Below, in pieces: positions 15,872 through 23,975 of a stretch of DNA of 35,210 nucleotides (positions are counted from its first letter, which is position 1; each line of letters begins with the position of its first letter). The notes beneath the pieces are model-generated. The model made no database searches, was not told the DNA's origin, and saw nothing but the letters and a program-made list of their open reading frames with translations. Location: positions 1 through 35,210 of the forward strand of contig JAPPBA010000143.1 of NCBI GenBank assembly GCA_026705295.1. The letters are read 5' to 3'. Source of the stretch: Candidatus Palauibacter australiensis. Its GTDB lineage: Bacteria > Gemmatimonadota > Gemmatimonadetes > Palauibacterales > Palauibacteraceae. The position numbers were made by a program, and so were the translations under genes.

Positions 15872-17569
15872 CTAGTGCTTGCGGTGCCTCTCCCACGGGC
15901 TGCGGGTGAAGTAGGACTCCGTCATCTCCTTGATCTGAGGCGCGAGGAAGATCAGCGCGATCAGGTTCGGGATGATGACGATGGCCAGGAAGATGTCCCC
16001 CAGAGACCACACCACGGCGAGCGGCAGCACCGCCCCGACGAAGTGCATCGCGACGAAGATGAGCTTGTACGGAATGATCGCGTTCGGCCCGAACAGGTAG
16101 TTCGCGCAGCGGTCGCCGTAGTAACTCCACGAGATCGCCGTCGAGATCGCGAACAGGAAGACCGAGAAGATCACGATGTAGTGGCCCCAGTCGCCGAGCG
16201 GCGACAGGCCGCGCTGGAATCCCATCTGCGTGAGCGGCGCGCCCGTCTCGTAGGCCTGCCCGTAGACGACGGCCAGTTCCCGCCCGTCGTCGGTGATCGC
16301 TACCCCTCGCGCCGGGTCGACGGCCCCGCTGAACGGCTGCGTCTGCGCCTCGTCCTCGAACAGCTGCGGCACGGAGACCTCGTGCCACGCGAGGTGCGGT
16401 TCGCTCGTGACGCCGGGCCGCCCCAGCGTATAGCGGATCGTCCCCGTGGGATCCGTCGGCACCGAGCTTCCGCCCTCGTCGAGCACCACGTAGCTGATGT
16501 CCCCGCCTTCAAGCTGGATCGCGGTCGGGACCTGCGAGTTCCAGGCGCCGGTCATGATCACGACGAGTGCGGTCATCGTGACGATGACGATCGTGTCGAT
16601 GAACGGCTCGAGCAGCGCGACGACGCCCTCTGAGACCGGCTCGTCCGTCCTCGCCGCCGCGTGCGCGATCGGGGCTGAGCCCTGCCCGGCCTCGTTCGAG
16701 AACAGCCCGCGCCGCACCCCCCACATGAGCGTGACGAGGAAGGCGCCGACGCCGGTGCCCGCCACGCCGGCGGTCGGATTGAAGGCCTCGCGGAAGATGA
16801 TCGCGAACGTCTCGGGCACCTGGCCGAGGTTGAGGATGATGATGATCATGGCGGCGGTCACGTAGACGATCGCCATGAACGGAGCCAGGATGCTGGTCAC
16901 GCGGCCGATGCGCTTGATGCCGCCCAGGATCACGAGCGCGACGATCGTCGAGGTCGTGAGGCCGGTGATCCACTTGGCGATCCCGAACTCGGCCAGCATC
17001 GCATCCGCGACCGTGTTGGCCTGGTTGGCGTTCCCCGTCATGAACGCCGTCAGCCCCAGCATGACCGCGAAAAAGGCGGCCACGGGCTTCCAGCGCGGCC
17101 CCAGCCCTTTCTCGATGTAGTACATGGGTCCGCCCGACACCGTCCCGCTGTATTTCGCCGACGTCTCGTCGACCTCGCGGTACTTCTGCGCCAGCGTGAC
17201 TTCGCTGTACTTCGTCGCCATGCCGAGGAAGGCGGTCATCCACATCCAGAAGAGCGCCCCCGGCCCCCCGAGGTGGATGGCGATCGCGGCGCCGGCGATG
17301 TTCCCGATGCCGACCGTGGCGCTCAGCGCGGTGGTGAGCGCCTGGAAATGCGACACGTCGCCCGGATCGTTCGGGGCGTCGTATCGGCCCGTGGCCACCG
17401 CGACGCCGTGCGCGAACTTGCGGATCTGCGGCAGGCCGAGCCGGAGGGTGAGGTAGGTCCCGATGCCGAGGAGGAGCAGGACCTGAAGCGTCAGGCGCTC
17501 TCCTCCGATCGTGATCCCGAACTGCGCGACGTTGCGGTCGAGCCAGTCTACGATTGTGGCGAAGTCCAT
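15872..17569 (-). CDS. Sodium:alanine/amino-acid symporter, AGCS family, with an inserted extramembrane domain
   Basis: The 565-residue inner-membrane transporter carries AGCS hallmarks: LTTALSATVGIGNIAGAA (78-95), FWMWMTAFLGMATKYSE (107-123), the GGPMYYIEKGLG region (146-157) and WGVRRGLFSNEAGQGSAPIAHAAA (283-306). It would import alanine, glycine or a similar amino acid with sodium. Most family members have about 450-490 residues. Here roughly 90 hydrophilic residues (about 349-440) are inserted between TGAWN and the GAPLTQMGF segment, before the FAISTAISWSYYG helix. The start is ATG 17569, with GGGGA 8 bases upstream. It is divergent from the glucan phosphorylase and might supply amino acids for the nearby amino-acid genes, but that link is only positional. 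Confidence 0.92.
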   Translation of the reverse strand: MDFATIVDWLDRNVAQFGITIGGERLTLQVLLLLGIGTYLTLRLGLPQIRKFAHGVAVATGRYDAPNDPGDVSHFQALTTALSATVGIGNIAGAAIAIHLGGPGALFWMWMTAFLGMATKYSEVTLAQKYREVDETSAKYSGTVSGGPMYYIEKGLGPRWKPVAAFFAVMLGLTAFMTGNANQANTVADAMLAEFGIAKWITGLTTSTIVALVILGGIKRIGRVTSILAPFMAIVYVTAAMIIIILNLGQVPETFAIIFREAFNPTAGVAGTGVGAFLVTLMWGVRRGLFSNEAGQGSAPIAHAAARTDEPVSEGVVALLEPFIDTIVIVTMTALVVIMTGAWNSQVPTAIQLEGGDISYVVLDEGGSSVPTDPTGTIRYTLGRPGVTSEPHLAWHEVSVPQLFEDEAQTQPFSGAVDPARGVAITDDGRELAVVYGQAYETGAPLTQMGFQRGLSPLGDWGHYIVIFSVFLFAISTAISWSYYGDRCANYLFGPNAIIPYKLIFVAMHFVGAVLPLAVVWSLGDIFLAIVIIPNLIALIFLAPQIKEMTESYFTRSPWERHRKH

Positions 17570-17816
17570 GCGTTGTCCCCGTTAGCGGCGAGTGTGCTGG
17601 AGGAGGGCTGAGTTTGGCCCCGTGCCGCTGAGGCTGCAACGGTTGGGCCGACGCGACGGGGCCGATCCGGGTCGCGGAAGTAGCCGGCGCCGGGGTGTGT
17701 GGCGGGCGTCACGGTGCCGTAACTTCGTTCGCGCTCCGGGTGCCTCGGAGCCCCGCCTCGCCCCGGATTTCGGCAGCGACCAGAACCCCCGCGAAAGCAA
17801 GGAGACGAAGAGGGAC
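17570..17816. other. Divergent intergenic region between symporter and phosphorylase genes
   Basis: This 247-base gap must hold both promoters. An imperfect palindrome, GTCACGGTGCCGTAAC (17708-17723), could be an operator. A wider inverted repeat pairs GGCCCCGT (17616-17623) with ACGGGGCC (17656-17663), but such repeats arise easily at this GC content. No riboswitch signature was recognised. The frame of the phosphorylase stays open back to 17592, but that sequence has no family resemblance. Confidence 0.35.
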
Positions 17817-19973
17817 GTGGGTCCGGACAACAGGATTCCCGGCAGCCTCGGGCGGCTATGGGAACTCGCCAACGACCTCTCGTGGACGTGGAACCCGGCG
17901 GCCCCTGCCCTCTTCCGGGTCATCGATCCGCCGCACTGGCGCCGTACGCGGCACAACCCCGTGGCGCTGCTGCAGGCGGTCGGGGAAACGCGCTGGCGTG
18001 AACTGGCCGCCGACGGAGCGTTCCTGCGCCGGTACGACGCGGCGTGCCAGGCGCTGGACCGCGTATCGGGCGGCGGGACGGGCGCGGCGTCCACCTGGTT
18101 CGCCCGGAGCCACCCGGAGTTCGCCGAGGGCCCCGTGGCGTACTTCTGCGCCGAATTCGCGTTGCACGAGTCCATCCCGATCTACTCCGGAGGACTCGGC
18201 GTGCTCGCCGGGGACCATCTCAAGGCGGCCTCCGAACTGGGCGTCCCCCTCGTCGGCGTCGGGCTGATGTACGCGCACGGCTACTTTGACCAGACGCTGG
18301 GGCCGGACGGTTGGCAGGAAGATGCGGACGACCCGCTCGACCCCGACCTGACTCCGCTTGAGCGGCTGCAGGGCGCGGATGGCGCACCGTGGCTCGCCTC
18401 GCTCCAGGGCGGGGGGCGCCGCATCCATATCGGGGCCTGGAAGCTGCGCGTCGGCCGCGTCTCCCTGTACCTCCTCGACACGGACCTCGAGGAGAACGAT
18501 CCCGCGGATCGGGGCCTCTCTCACCAGCTCTACGCGGGCGGCGCGGATCACCGCCTGCGGCAGGAGGCGATTCTCGGCGTGGGAGGCGTGCGCGTGCTCG
18601 CCGCACTCGGGATCGAGCCCGGGGCGTGGCACGCGAACGAGGGGCACGCGGCGTTCATGATGGTGGAGCGCGTGCGCCGGCTGATGCGGGACGGCCAATC
18701 CTTCGCGAACGCGGTGTCCCAGATCCGTGCCTCGACGGTGTTCACGACGCATACACCCGTCTCCGCGGGCCACGACGTGTTCTCCCACGCACAGATGCGG
18801 GAATGGATCGGCGAGACGTTCTGGGAAGAGATCCCTCACCGCGACGAGCTGCTGGGGCTCGGGCTCCACCCCGACGACGATGCGCAGGACCGGTTTCACA
18901 TGACGGCGGCGGCGATCCGGCTTTCGCGGCGAGTCAACGGCGTTTCCGCGCGGCACGGTCGCGTGAGCCGTGACATCTGGCGCGGCCTCTGGGGGGACCG
19001 GGCGGCCGGAGAAGTGCCGATCCGGCACGTGACGAACGGGGTCCACCTCGCCACCTGGATGAGCGACGACGTCGCCGGCCTCCTCGACGAATGGCTCCCG
19101 GGCGGGTGGCGGGACGGTTCGGGCGACGAAGCCGTGTGGCGCGCGGTGCGCGACGTTCCCGCGGAGGCGCTGTGGCGCGTGCGGCGCCGGCTGAAGCTCC
19201 GGCTTCTCGATCTGATGCGGGAGGAGGCCCGGCGGCGGTGGCCGGACCATTGGCCGGAATCGGCGCACCTCGCCGGAGCCGGCACGCTCATGAGCCCCGG
19301 ACCGCTCACGATCGGATTCGCGCGGCGCTTCGCCACCTACAAGCGCGCTGACCTCATCTTCCGCGACCGCGACCGCCTCCTCGCGCTGCTCTCCGACCCC
19401 GCCCGTCCCGTGCAGCTGATCTTCGCCGGGAAGGCGCACCCGCGGGACGACGACGGCAAGCGCGTCCTCCAGCGCGTGTACGAGCATACGCGCGATCCGG
19501 AGTTCGAGGGCAGGGTCGCCTTCATCGAGAACTACGGCCTTCATACGGCGCACGGTCTCGTCGAGGGCGTCGACCTGTGGCTCAACCTTCCCCGGGTCCC
19601 GCTGGAGGCGAGCGGGACGAGCGGGATGAAGGCCGCCCTCAACGGTGTCCCCCAGCTCGCGACCGCGGACGGCTGGTGGGAGGAGGGGTTCGAGGGCGAC
19701 AACGGGTGGATCATCCCGCCCGCCCCCGCCACAGCGAGCGAGGAGGAGGTGGACGAGCACGACGCCGAGCACCTCTTCCGGCTCCTGGAGGAGGACGTCG
19801 TCCCGCTCTATTACGATCGACCCGGTGCGGGTGCCGGGGATGACGCTCCGGCGGGCTGGCTCGCCCATGCGCGGCGTGCGATCGAGGTGGCCGGCGCCCG
19901 ATTCACGGCGGGCCGCATGGTGCGGGACTACGCGCGGGACTACTACGTCCCATCGCTGCGCGGGGACGACTGA
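17817..19973 (+). CDS. glgP: Alpha-glucan (glycogen) phosphorylase, GT35, DUF3417 type
   Basis: This 718-residue enzyme cleaves alpha-1,4-glucan with phosphate to glucose 1-phosphate. Residues about 8-60 match the DUF3417 N-terminal segment (LWELANDLSWTWNPAAPALF). The GT35 fold follows: YFCAEFALHESIPIYSGGLG (109-128), GDHLKAASELGVPLVGVGL, WHANEGHAAF (271-280), THTPVSAGHDVF and RFATYKRADL (504-513). The PLP-binding lysine is K605 in SGTSGMKAALNG. It is shorter than the roughly 820-860 residues usual for this type. The start is GTG 17817, where homology begins, with AAGGAG at 17799-17804 and GAGG nearer by; the exact start is not certain. It belongs functionally with the glycogen genes at 28769-35210. 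Confidence 0.92.
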   Translation: MGPDNRIPGSLGRLWELANDLSWTWNPAAPALFRVIDPPHWRRTRHNPVALLQAVGETRWRELAADGAFLRRYDAACQALDRVSGGGTGAASTWFARSHPEFAEGPVAYFCAEFALHESIPIYSGGLGVLAGDHLKAASELGVPLVGVGLMYAHGYFDQTLGPDGWQEDADDPLDPDLTPLERLQGADGAPWLASLQGGGRRIHIGAWKLRVGRVSLYLLDTDLEENDPADRGLSHQLYAGGADHRLRQEAILGVGGVRVLAALGIEPGAWHANEGHAAFMMVERVRRLMRDGQSFANAVSQIRASTVFTTHTPVSAGHDVFSHAQMREWIGETFWEEIPHRDELLGLGLHPDDDAQDRFHMTAAAIRLSRRVNGVSARHGRVSRDIWRGLWGDRAAGEVPIRHVTNGVHLATWMSDDVAGLLDEWLPGGWRDGSGDEAVWRAVRDVPAEALWRVRRRLKLRLLDLMREEARRRWPDHWPESAHLAGAGTLMSPGPLTIGFARRFATYKRADLIFRDRDRLLALLSDPARPVQLIFAGKAHPRDDDGKRVLQRVYEHTRDPEFEGRVAFIENYGLHTAHGLVEGVDLWLNLPRVPLEASGTSGMKAALNGVPQLATADGWWEEGFEGDNGWIIPPAPATASEEEVDEHDAEHLFRLLEEDVVPLYYDRPGAGAGDDAPAGWLAHARRAIEVAGARFTAGRMVRDYARDYYVPSLRGDD

Positions 19974-20049
19974 CGCACGACGCCATCTCCATCGCCACAA
20001 TGTCGCCGAAACGCCCGATCCTGCCGCCCTAAGATCGCATACGCCCGGC

Positions 20050-20055
20050 TATCAT
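20050..20055 (+). promoter_or_regulatory. Candidate -10 element (TATCAT) of the small secreted protein gene
   Basis: TATCAT matches the TATAAT consensus at five of six positions in GC-rich surroundings. I see no good -35 element at 16-18 bases. Transcription from here would start just before the inverted-repeat region at 20078-20151, giving a leader of about 125 bases. Confidence 0.35.
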
Positions 20056-20077
20056 ATGGAGTTGCGCTGGCTTGAGG

Positions 20078-20151
20078 GGGATTGGGCGGTGTCCGCATGA
20101 CCGCAAGGCTTGCGGTGGGCTCCTCGGCTCAGCATAGCGCCGTCCAATCCC
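20078..20151 (+). repeat. Nested inverted repeats, possible structured leader RNA
   Basis: GGGATTGG (20078-20085) pairs perfectly with CCAATCCC (20144-20151), and with G·U pairs the helix can extend to 20092/20137. Inside it, ACCGCAAG (20100-20107) and CTTGCGGT (20109-20116) form a near-perfect palindrome around one central G. Smaller hairpins GCGG/CCGC (20086-20096) and CGGC/GCCG (20125-20142) offer alternative pairings. The element lies between glgP and the start of the small secreted protein gene. It could be a folded 5' leader, a binding site or a relic. It does not show conserved tRNA bases. Confidence 0.45.
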
Positions 20152-20189
20152 ACTCTTCCACACAAGCCGTTCAAGAGCCGGGTAGAGGA

Positions 20190-20723
20190 ATGCACCACGC
20201 CGCGAGGTTGATGGCTGCGATGGTTGTCGCGGTGGCTTGCGTGACGCTGAGCCCTGCCTTCGCCGTGACGCAGGAGCCGGGTGAACGGATTCGCGTAACG
20301 CTTCCGTCGAGCACGGTGATCGGTTCATTCGTCGAGATGCGGCAGGACGGGCTGGTTCTACAGGATGAAGGCGGGACACGATCCATCGCGCTCGACGCGA
20401 TTCATCGGATAGAGCGCCAGGTTGAGCGTCGTCCCCGCACGAAGGGGGCGCTGATCGGTGCGGGGTCCGGCGTGGCTGTTGCGGGGCTGCTTGGCCTTGT
20501 TAACCCTGAGCTCTATGAGGACGACTGGCTGTTCAGTGGCGCGGAGACGTTTGGACTTGTGGCCGGCACCTTCGCGGCCATCGGTGCGGGTGTCGGCTGG
20601 ATTGCTGGGTCGGTCATCCGGGGTGACGGGTGGGAGGATATGAACTTCGGCTCGACATCGAGCTTGACGGCCGGTTTGCACCGCGGATCGAACGTGTTCG
20701 TCGGCGGGCGCATTCGGTTCTGA
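20190..20723 (+). CDS. Small exported hypothetical protein with glycine-rich membrane segment
   Basis: This 177-residue protein has a signal peptide (HHAARLMAAMVVAVACVTLSPAFA). Residues about 30-72 form a small beta-rich module (RIRVTLPSSTVIGSFVEM, then GLVLQDEGGTRSIALDAIHRIE) that resembles an Sm-like or SH3-like barrel. Two Gly/Ala-rich hydrophobic stretches follow, GALIGAGSGVAVAGLLGLV and LVAGTFAAIGAGVGWIAGSVI, like glycine-zipper membrane segments. The function is unknown. ATG 20190 is preferred for the signal peptide; ATG 20211 (GAGG just upstream) and ATG 20082/20097 are alternatives. Base composition is visibly less GC-rich than its neighbours, so it may have a different history. Confidence 0.65.
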   Translation: MHHAARLMAAMVVAVACVTLSPAFAVTQEPGERIRVTLPSSTVIGSFVEMRQDGLVLQDEGGTRSIALDAIHRIERQVERRPRTKGALIGAGSGVAVAGLLGLVNPELYEDDWLFSGAETFGLVAGTFAAIGAGVGWIAGSVIRGDGWEDMNFGSTSSLTAGLHRGSNVFVGGRIRF

Positions 20724-20748
20724 AGCGCCGGAGGAAGTCGACTGACCG

Positions 20749-21501
20749 CTACGGAGCCGGAAGCAGCTCGTCGAGGTAGCGGAGGAGCATGTGGCGCCAT
20801 GTGGGCCAGTCGTGGTGCCACTCCTCGCCCCAGTCGTCCACCCGGTTCGGCACGCCCTTCCGCCCCAGGAGCGAGGCCGCGCGCCAGGATTCGCCGATGT
20901 CCTCCGCCCGCCCGCGCCCGGAGGCGAGGAGCACGAAGCGCTCGCGCAACCGGTCGAGCGTCTCGCCCGCGAGTTGAGGCAGATGGTGCACCGGCGAGGC
21001 GCGGTAGAAGTCGCTCGTCGCTCTCGCTTCGGCCCCGGTCTCGTGCTTCAGGAAGCGCTGGAGGTCGTACGTGCCGCTCATGCACACGGCGTGCGAGAAG
21101 GCGTCGGGGAACCGGCACAGCACGGCGAGCGCGTTGAACGCTCCGATCGAGGATCCCGCGACGATGACCTCGATCCCGGGATCGTTGCAGTCCTCCCGGA
21201 TCATGGGGACGAACTCGCGGTAGACGAACTCCTGGAACCGGTCGAGGACCGCCATGCGGTGTTCCGTGGTCCCCTCGCGTCCGAGCATGACGCGGCCCGC
21301 CACGCTGTCGCACGAGTAGACCTTGAGCCGGCCGTCCGCCAGGTAGTCCGCGACCGTGTCGATGACGAGGAAGCGCTCGATCTCCTCGGCGTCTCCTCCG
21401 GCGGTCGGGAACATGAGGAAGGGCACGCCGACCTCGCCCCAGCGCGCCACGTTGACCTCCTGGCCGAGGCGGTCCGACCACCAGCTGGCGTTGAGTTTCA
21501 T
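20749..21501 (-). CDS. Alpha/beta-hydrolase esterase (COG4947-like)
   Basis: This 250-residue putative esterase resembles COG4947/PF00756 proteins. The nucleophile is S118 in AGSSIGAFNA (G-x-S-x-G). A histidine pair, H229-H230 (EEWHHDWPTWRHML), supplies the likely catalytic His. The PTAGGDAEEIERF segment (32-44) fits the oxyanion-hole region. There is no signal peptide, so it is cytoplasmic. ATG 21501 overlaps the stop of the ATP-grasp gene (ATGA). It is the last gene of the five-gene minus-strand operon. Its role there could be hydrolysis or acyl transfer on an ester or amide product; this is inference. Confidence 0.8.
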   Translation of the reverse strand: MKLNASWWSDRLGQEVNVARWGEVGVPFLMFPTAGGDAEEIERFLVIDTVADYLADGRLKVYSCDSVAGRVMLGREGTTEHRMAVLDRFQEFVYREFVPMIREDCNDPGIEVIVAGSSIGAFNALAVLCRFPDAFSHAVCMSGTYDLQRFLKHETGAEARATSDFYRASPVHHLPQLAGETLDRLRERFVLLASGRGRAEDIGESWRAASLLGRKGVPNRVDDWGEEWHHDWPTWRHMLLRYLDELLPAP

Positions 21502-22775
21502 GAGGCGAGCATCGGCACGGCGCCGGGGGGTTCTTCCCGGCGGGCCGCCTGTATGCGGTCGAAGAAGAGCGCGGTGAACTCCTCGACCTCGTGATCGGGG
21601 TAGAGCGAGGCCACCTTCGCGCGCACCGCGTCGCGGGCCGCCTCGCTGCCGAAGAAGTCGTCGGCCACCTCGTCGAGTTCCGCCAGATGCGTCCCGCAGA
21701 ACTCCACGAAGCGGTCGGTCTCGAACCGGGCTTCCGCGACTGCGGCGCAGGCCCGCACCTTCTCTCCCGTCGACATCCCCGGACGGCAGACATCGAAGAA
21801 CGGTTGCCAGTCGAGGTTGACGCGCATCCTGCGCCGCGTCGCCGCGCAGAATAGGGACCAGCGCAGATTCGCCTTGATGAGCCACGGGAAGTGGTAGTGG
21901 AGCGACGTGACCTGCGAATCCGGGCAGGGGTTCGCGAAGTCGATCGGCATCCACCGGCCGCCGCTGCGGAGCACCTCGCACGAGTTGAAGTCCCACCCGA
22001 AGAACGCGTTGATCGTGAGCGTCGTGTCCCGGATCGCGCCGGCGTCGGCGGGCTCGAGGTGGTCTCGCTCGACGGTGTAGCGGTCGTGCGCGGGGGCGCC
22101 GGGGTCGTAAAGGACGGCGCGCGTCTGAGGGCCCAGTCCGATGCAGCGGACGAAACGGTCGTGCTCCACCCCCTGCTGGAGGTGCATCACGAACTTGCCG
22201 CTCTCATCGTAGGCGGTGCCGAGCGCCTCGTCGTCCTCGATCCGCGACACGCCGCGCCAGCCGCCACCGTCGTAGGGCTTCATGAACACCGGATACCCCA
22301 GGTCGTGCGCGACGGCGGGGAGGTCGAAGAGCCGCGCGTAGCGCTTCAGGGTGACCGCCAGATCGTCCTGCGGGTCATAGGACTTGGGCGGGATGAGCCA
22401 CGTCCGCGGCACCGGGAGACCCAGCCTCATCATCGCGCAGTAGGTGGAGTGCTTCTCCATCGACTGGACGCTCCACGGATTGTTGAACACGTAGAGCCCG
22501 TCCATGATCACGGACTTCTTGATCCACTCCCGCGTCGGGAAGTACCAGTGCGTGAGGCGGTCGATGACGACGTCGTACTTCCTCTTCTGCTGCAGGTCGA
22601 AGGGCTCGATCGTGACGTCCTCGACGTGGAACCGGATCGTGCCGTCGTCCGAGGGGATCCGGGGCTTCAGCCGTTCGAGGATCGCGCGGTAGGCGACGGG
22701 CCAGCAGAGGTCCGCCCCGAGCGAGAGGCCGATGCGGCGGGTGACCTCGCGCGCGGACGCCGCCGCGGCCGTCAT
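21498..22775 (-). CDS. ATP-grasp enzyme, divergent type (ligase D)
   Basis: The 425-residue protein has an N-terminal pre-ATP-grasp domain (SLGADLCWPVAYRAIL; YDVVIDRLTHWYF) and an ATP-grasp core. ATP-binding lysines are likely K108 (MEKHST) and K166 (FMKPYDGGGWRGV). Acidic/Asn metal ligands lie in NSCEVL (E267) and IDFANPCPD (D279, N282). The C-terminal region, about 300-420, is helical. It clearly differs from the three roughly 405-residue ligases of the same locus. ATP-grasp enzymes join a carboxylate to an amine or thiol via an acyl phosphate; substrates here are unknown. ATG 22775 overlaps the stop of the upstream esterase (ATGA), and its own stop overlaps the next esterase. Confidence 0.85.
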   Translation of the reverse strand: MTAAAASAREVTRRIGLSLGADLCWPVAYRAILERLKPRIPSDDGTIRFHVEDVTIEPFDLQQKRKYDVVIDRLTHWYFPTREWIKKSVIMDGLYVFNNPWSVQSMEKHSTYCAMMRLGLPVPRTWLIPPKSYDPQDDLAVTLKRYARLFDLPAVAHDLGYPVFMKPYDGGGWRGVSRIEDDEALGTAYDESGKFVMHLQQGVEHDRFVRCIGLGPQTRAVLYDPGAPAHDRYTVERDHLEPADAGAIRDTTLTINAFFGWDFNSCEVLRSGGRWMPIDFANPCPDSQVTSLHYHFPWLIKANLRWSLFCAATRRRMRVNLDWQPFFDVCRPGMSTGEKVRACAAVAEARFETDRFVEFCGTHLAELDEVADDFFGSEAARDAVRAKVASLYPDHEVEEFTALFFDRIQAARREEPPGAVPMLAS

Positions 22776-23968
22776 TCGTAGACCATCCAGAGCGGACCCG
22801 GGAAGAGCCACGACAGGCCCTCGCGCAGGCGGTCCCGCCAGTTCTCCCAGTTGTGGCCGTCGCGCGACTCGACGAAGCGCACGTCCGCGCCGCCGCGACG
22901 GAGGACCGGGATCAGGGCCCGATTCTCCGAGACCAGCGGTTCGTAGACGCCCACCGAGACGAACGCCTTCTCGGCAATGGCGGTGGGAGCCGCCCGGTAC
23001 GCGTTCATCATGTCGACGATGCGGTCGAAGACGGGGCCGCTCTCATGGGCGCCGATGTCCGTGAACAGGAAGGAGCCCGACTGGAGCAGCAGGCGGCCGA
23101 AGCGATCGGGGTACTCGAGCGCGGCGTGGAAGGAGGCGACGGCGCCCAGGCTCGCGCCCATGAGGCCACGCGACCCGAGGTCCGGGAGGAGCGGATAGTC
23201 GCGTTCGAGGCGCGGCAGCAGCTCCTCGGCGACGAACCGCGCGTGCGCCGGATCCGCCGAGTATTCCGAAATCCGGTCGTCCGGGTGCAGGAGTGCGACG
23301 ATCATACGGGGGATCTCGAAGCGATCGATCAGCCGGTCCAGGACCCGTCTCAGGCCGGCGTACTCGACGTAGTCCCCGCCGTCGTGCACGATGAGCAGCG
23401 GGTAGCGCCGGTTGGCGTGGAACTCCGCCGGACGGTACACGGTCACGTGCCGCGCGGACGCGAGCGCCTCGCTCTCGACCGCGAGTTCGTCCATCGCGCC
23501 GGGCCGCACGTCCTCGCTCTCGCGCGCCCAGTCCGGGATCTCGTAGCCCCGGGCCTGCACGACGGAGTTCGCGCCGAACGGATCGCGGGCGCGCTGGGGG
23601 TTCAGCGGATCCTCGATCCACTCCGCGCGGCCGCGGGCGACCACCTCGATCTTGTATTCCACCCGGGACTCGTCGGGGAGCTCGAGCGTGTAGCACCAGA
23701 GATCCGTTCCGTCCAGGCGGCGGAAGGGCGCCGAGGTCTGGAGTCCGTGCACCCAGTGTCGGAGCCGTACGGCGTCGGCATGGCCCCGATACACGAAGGT
23801 GTAGAGCGGAGGCTCGGCGAGGGGGAACTCGTTCGCGTCAAGGAACGCGCCCACCGGATCCATCCCGCCGGAAGCGGACGCGAGCCGTTCCTCGAGCGCC
23901 GCGATCGCGGACGAACGCGGCATGGACGCGTCTTGCCGCTGGACCCGGGCGTGGGGATCGAACCGCAT
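22772..23968 (-). CDS. Enterochelin-esterase-like (Fes-type) alpha/beta hydrolase
   Basis: This 398-residue protein has two parts. Residues about 50-145 resemble the Fes/CBM48-like beta-sandwich (LYTFVYRGHADAVRLRHW, YTLELPDESRVEYKIEV, DPLNPQRARDPFGANSV). Residues about 165-390 form an esterase D-type hydrolase with S273 in GASLGA and H372 in SRDGHNWENW. It resembles COG2382 esterases, some of which hydrolyse siderophore lactones. No siderophore synthesis gene is present here, so that substrate is not supported. No signal peptide was seen, so it is cytoplasmic. ATG 23968 lies 7 bases after the S51 stop; ATG 23923 is an alternative, and neither has a good ribosome-binding site, consistent with coupling. 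Confidence 0.83.
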   Translation of the reverse strand: MRFDPHARVQRQDASMPRSSAIAALEERLASASGGMDPVGAFLDANEFPLAEPPLYTFVYRGHADAVRLRHWVHGLQTSAPFRRLDGTDLWCYTLELPDESRVEYKIEVVARGRAEWIEDPLNPQRARDPFGANSVVQARGYEIPDWARESEDVRPGAMDELAVESEALASARHVTVYRPAEFHANRRYPLLIVHDGGDYVEYAGLRRVLDRLIDRFEIPRMIVALLHPDDRISEYSADPAHARFVAEELLPRLERDYPLLPDLGSRGLMGASLGAVASFHAALEYPDRFGRLLLQSGSFLFTDIGAHESGPVFDRIVDMMNAYRAAPTAIAEKAFVSVGVYEPLVSENRALIPVLRRGGADVRFVESRDGHNWENWRDRLREGLSWLFPGPLWMVYE

Positions 23969-23975
23969 GGCCGGG

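Noticed and set aside
17616-17663. Inverted repeat GGCCCCGT/ACGGGGCC between symporter and phosphorylase genes as an operator or terminator.
   Set aside because: There is a 32-base loop, the sequence is pure GC-rich, and it has no T-run. Such pairs are expected by chance here.
20078-20151. A 74-base cloverleaf-like fold that could be a tRNA gene.
   Set aside because: The central loop reads AAGGCTT, lacking U33. There is no TTCRA T-loop and the D-loop has only three bases. It is kept only as a structured-element candidate.
22772-23968. Fes-like esterase as evidence for a siderophore cluster.
   Set aside because: No NRPS, isochorismate, iron-uptake receptor or Fur-box-like element was seen in the window, and the family has other substrates.
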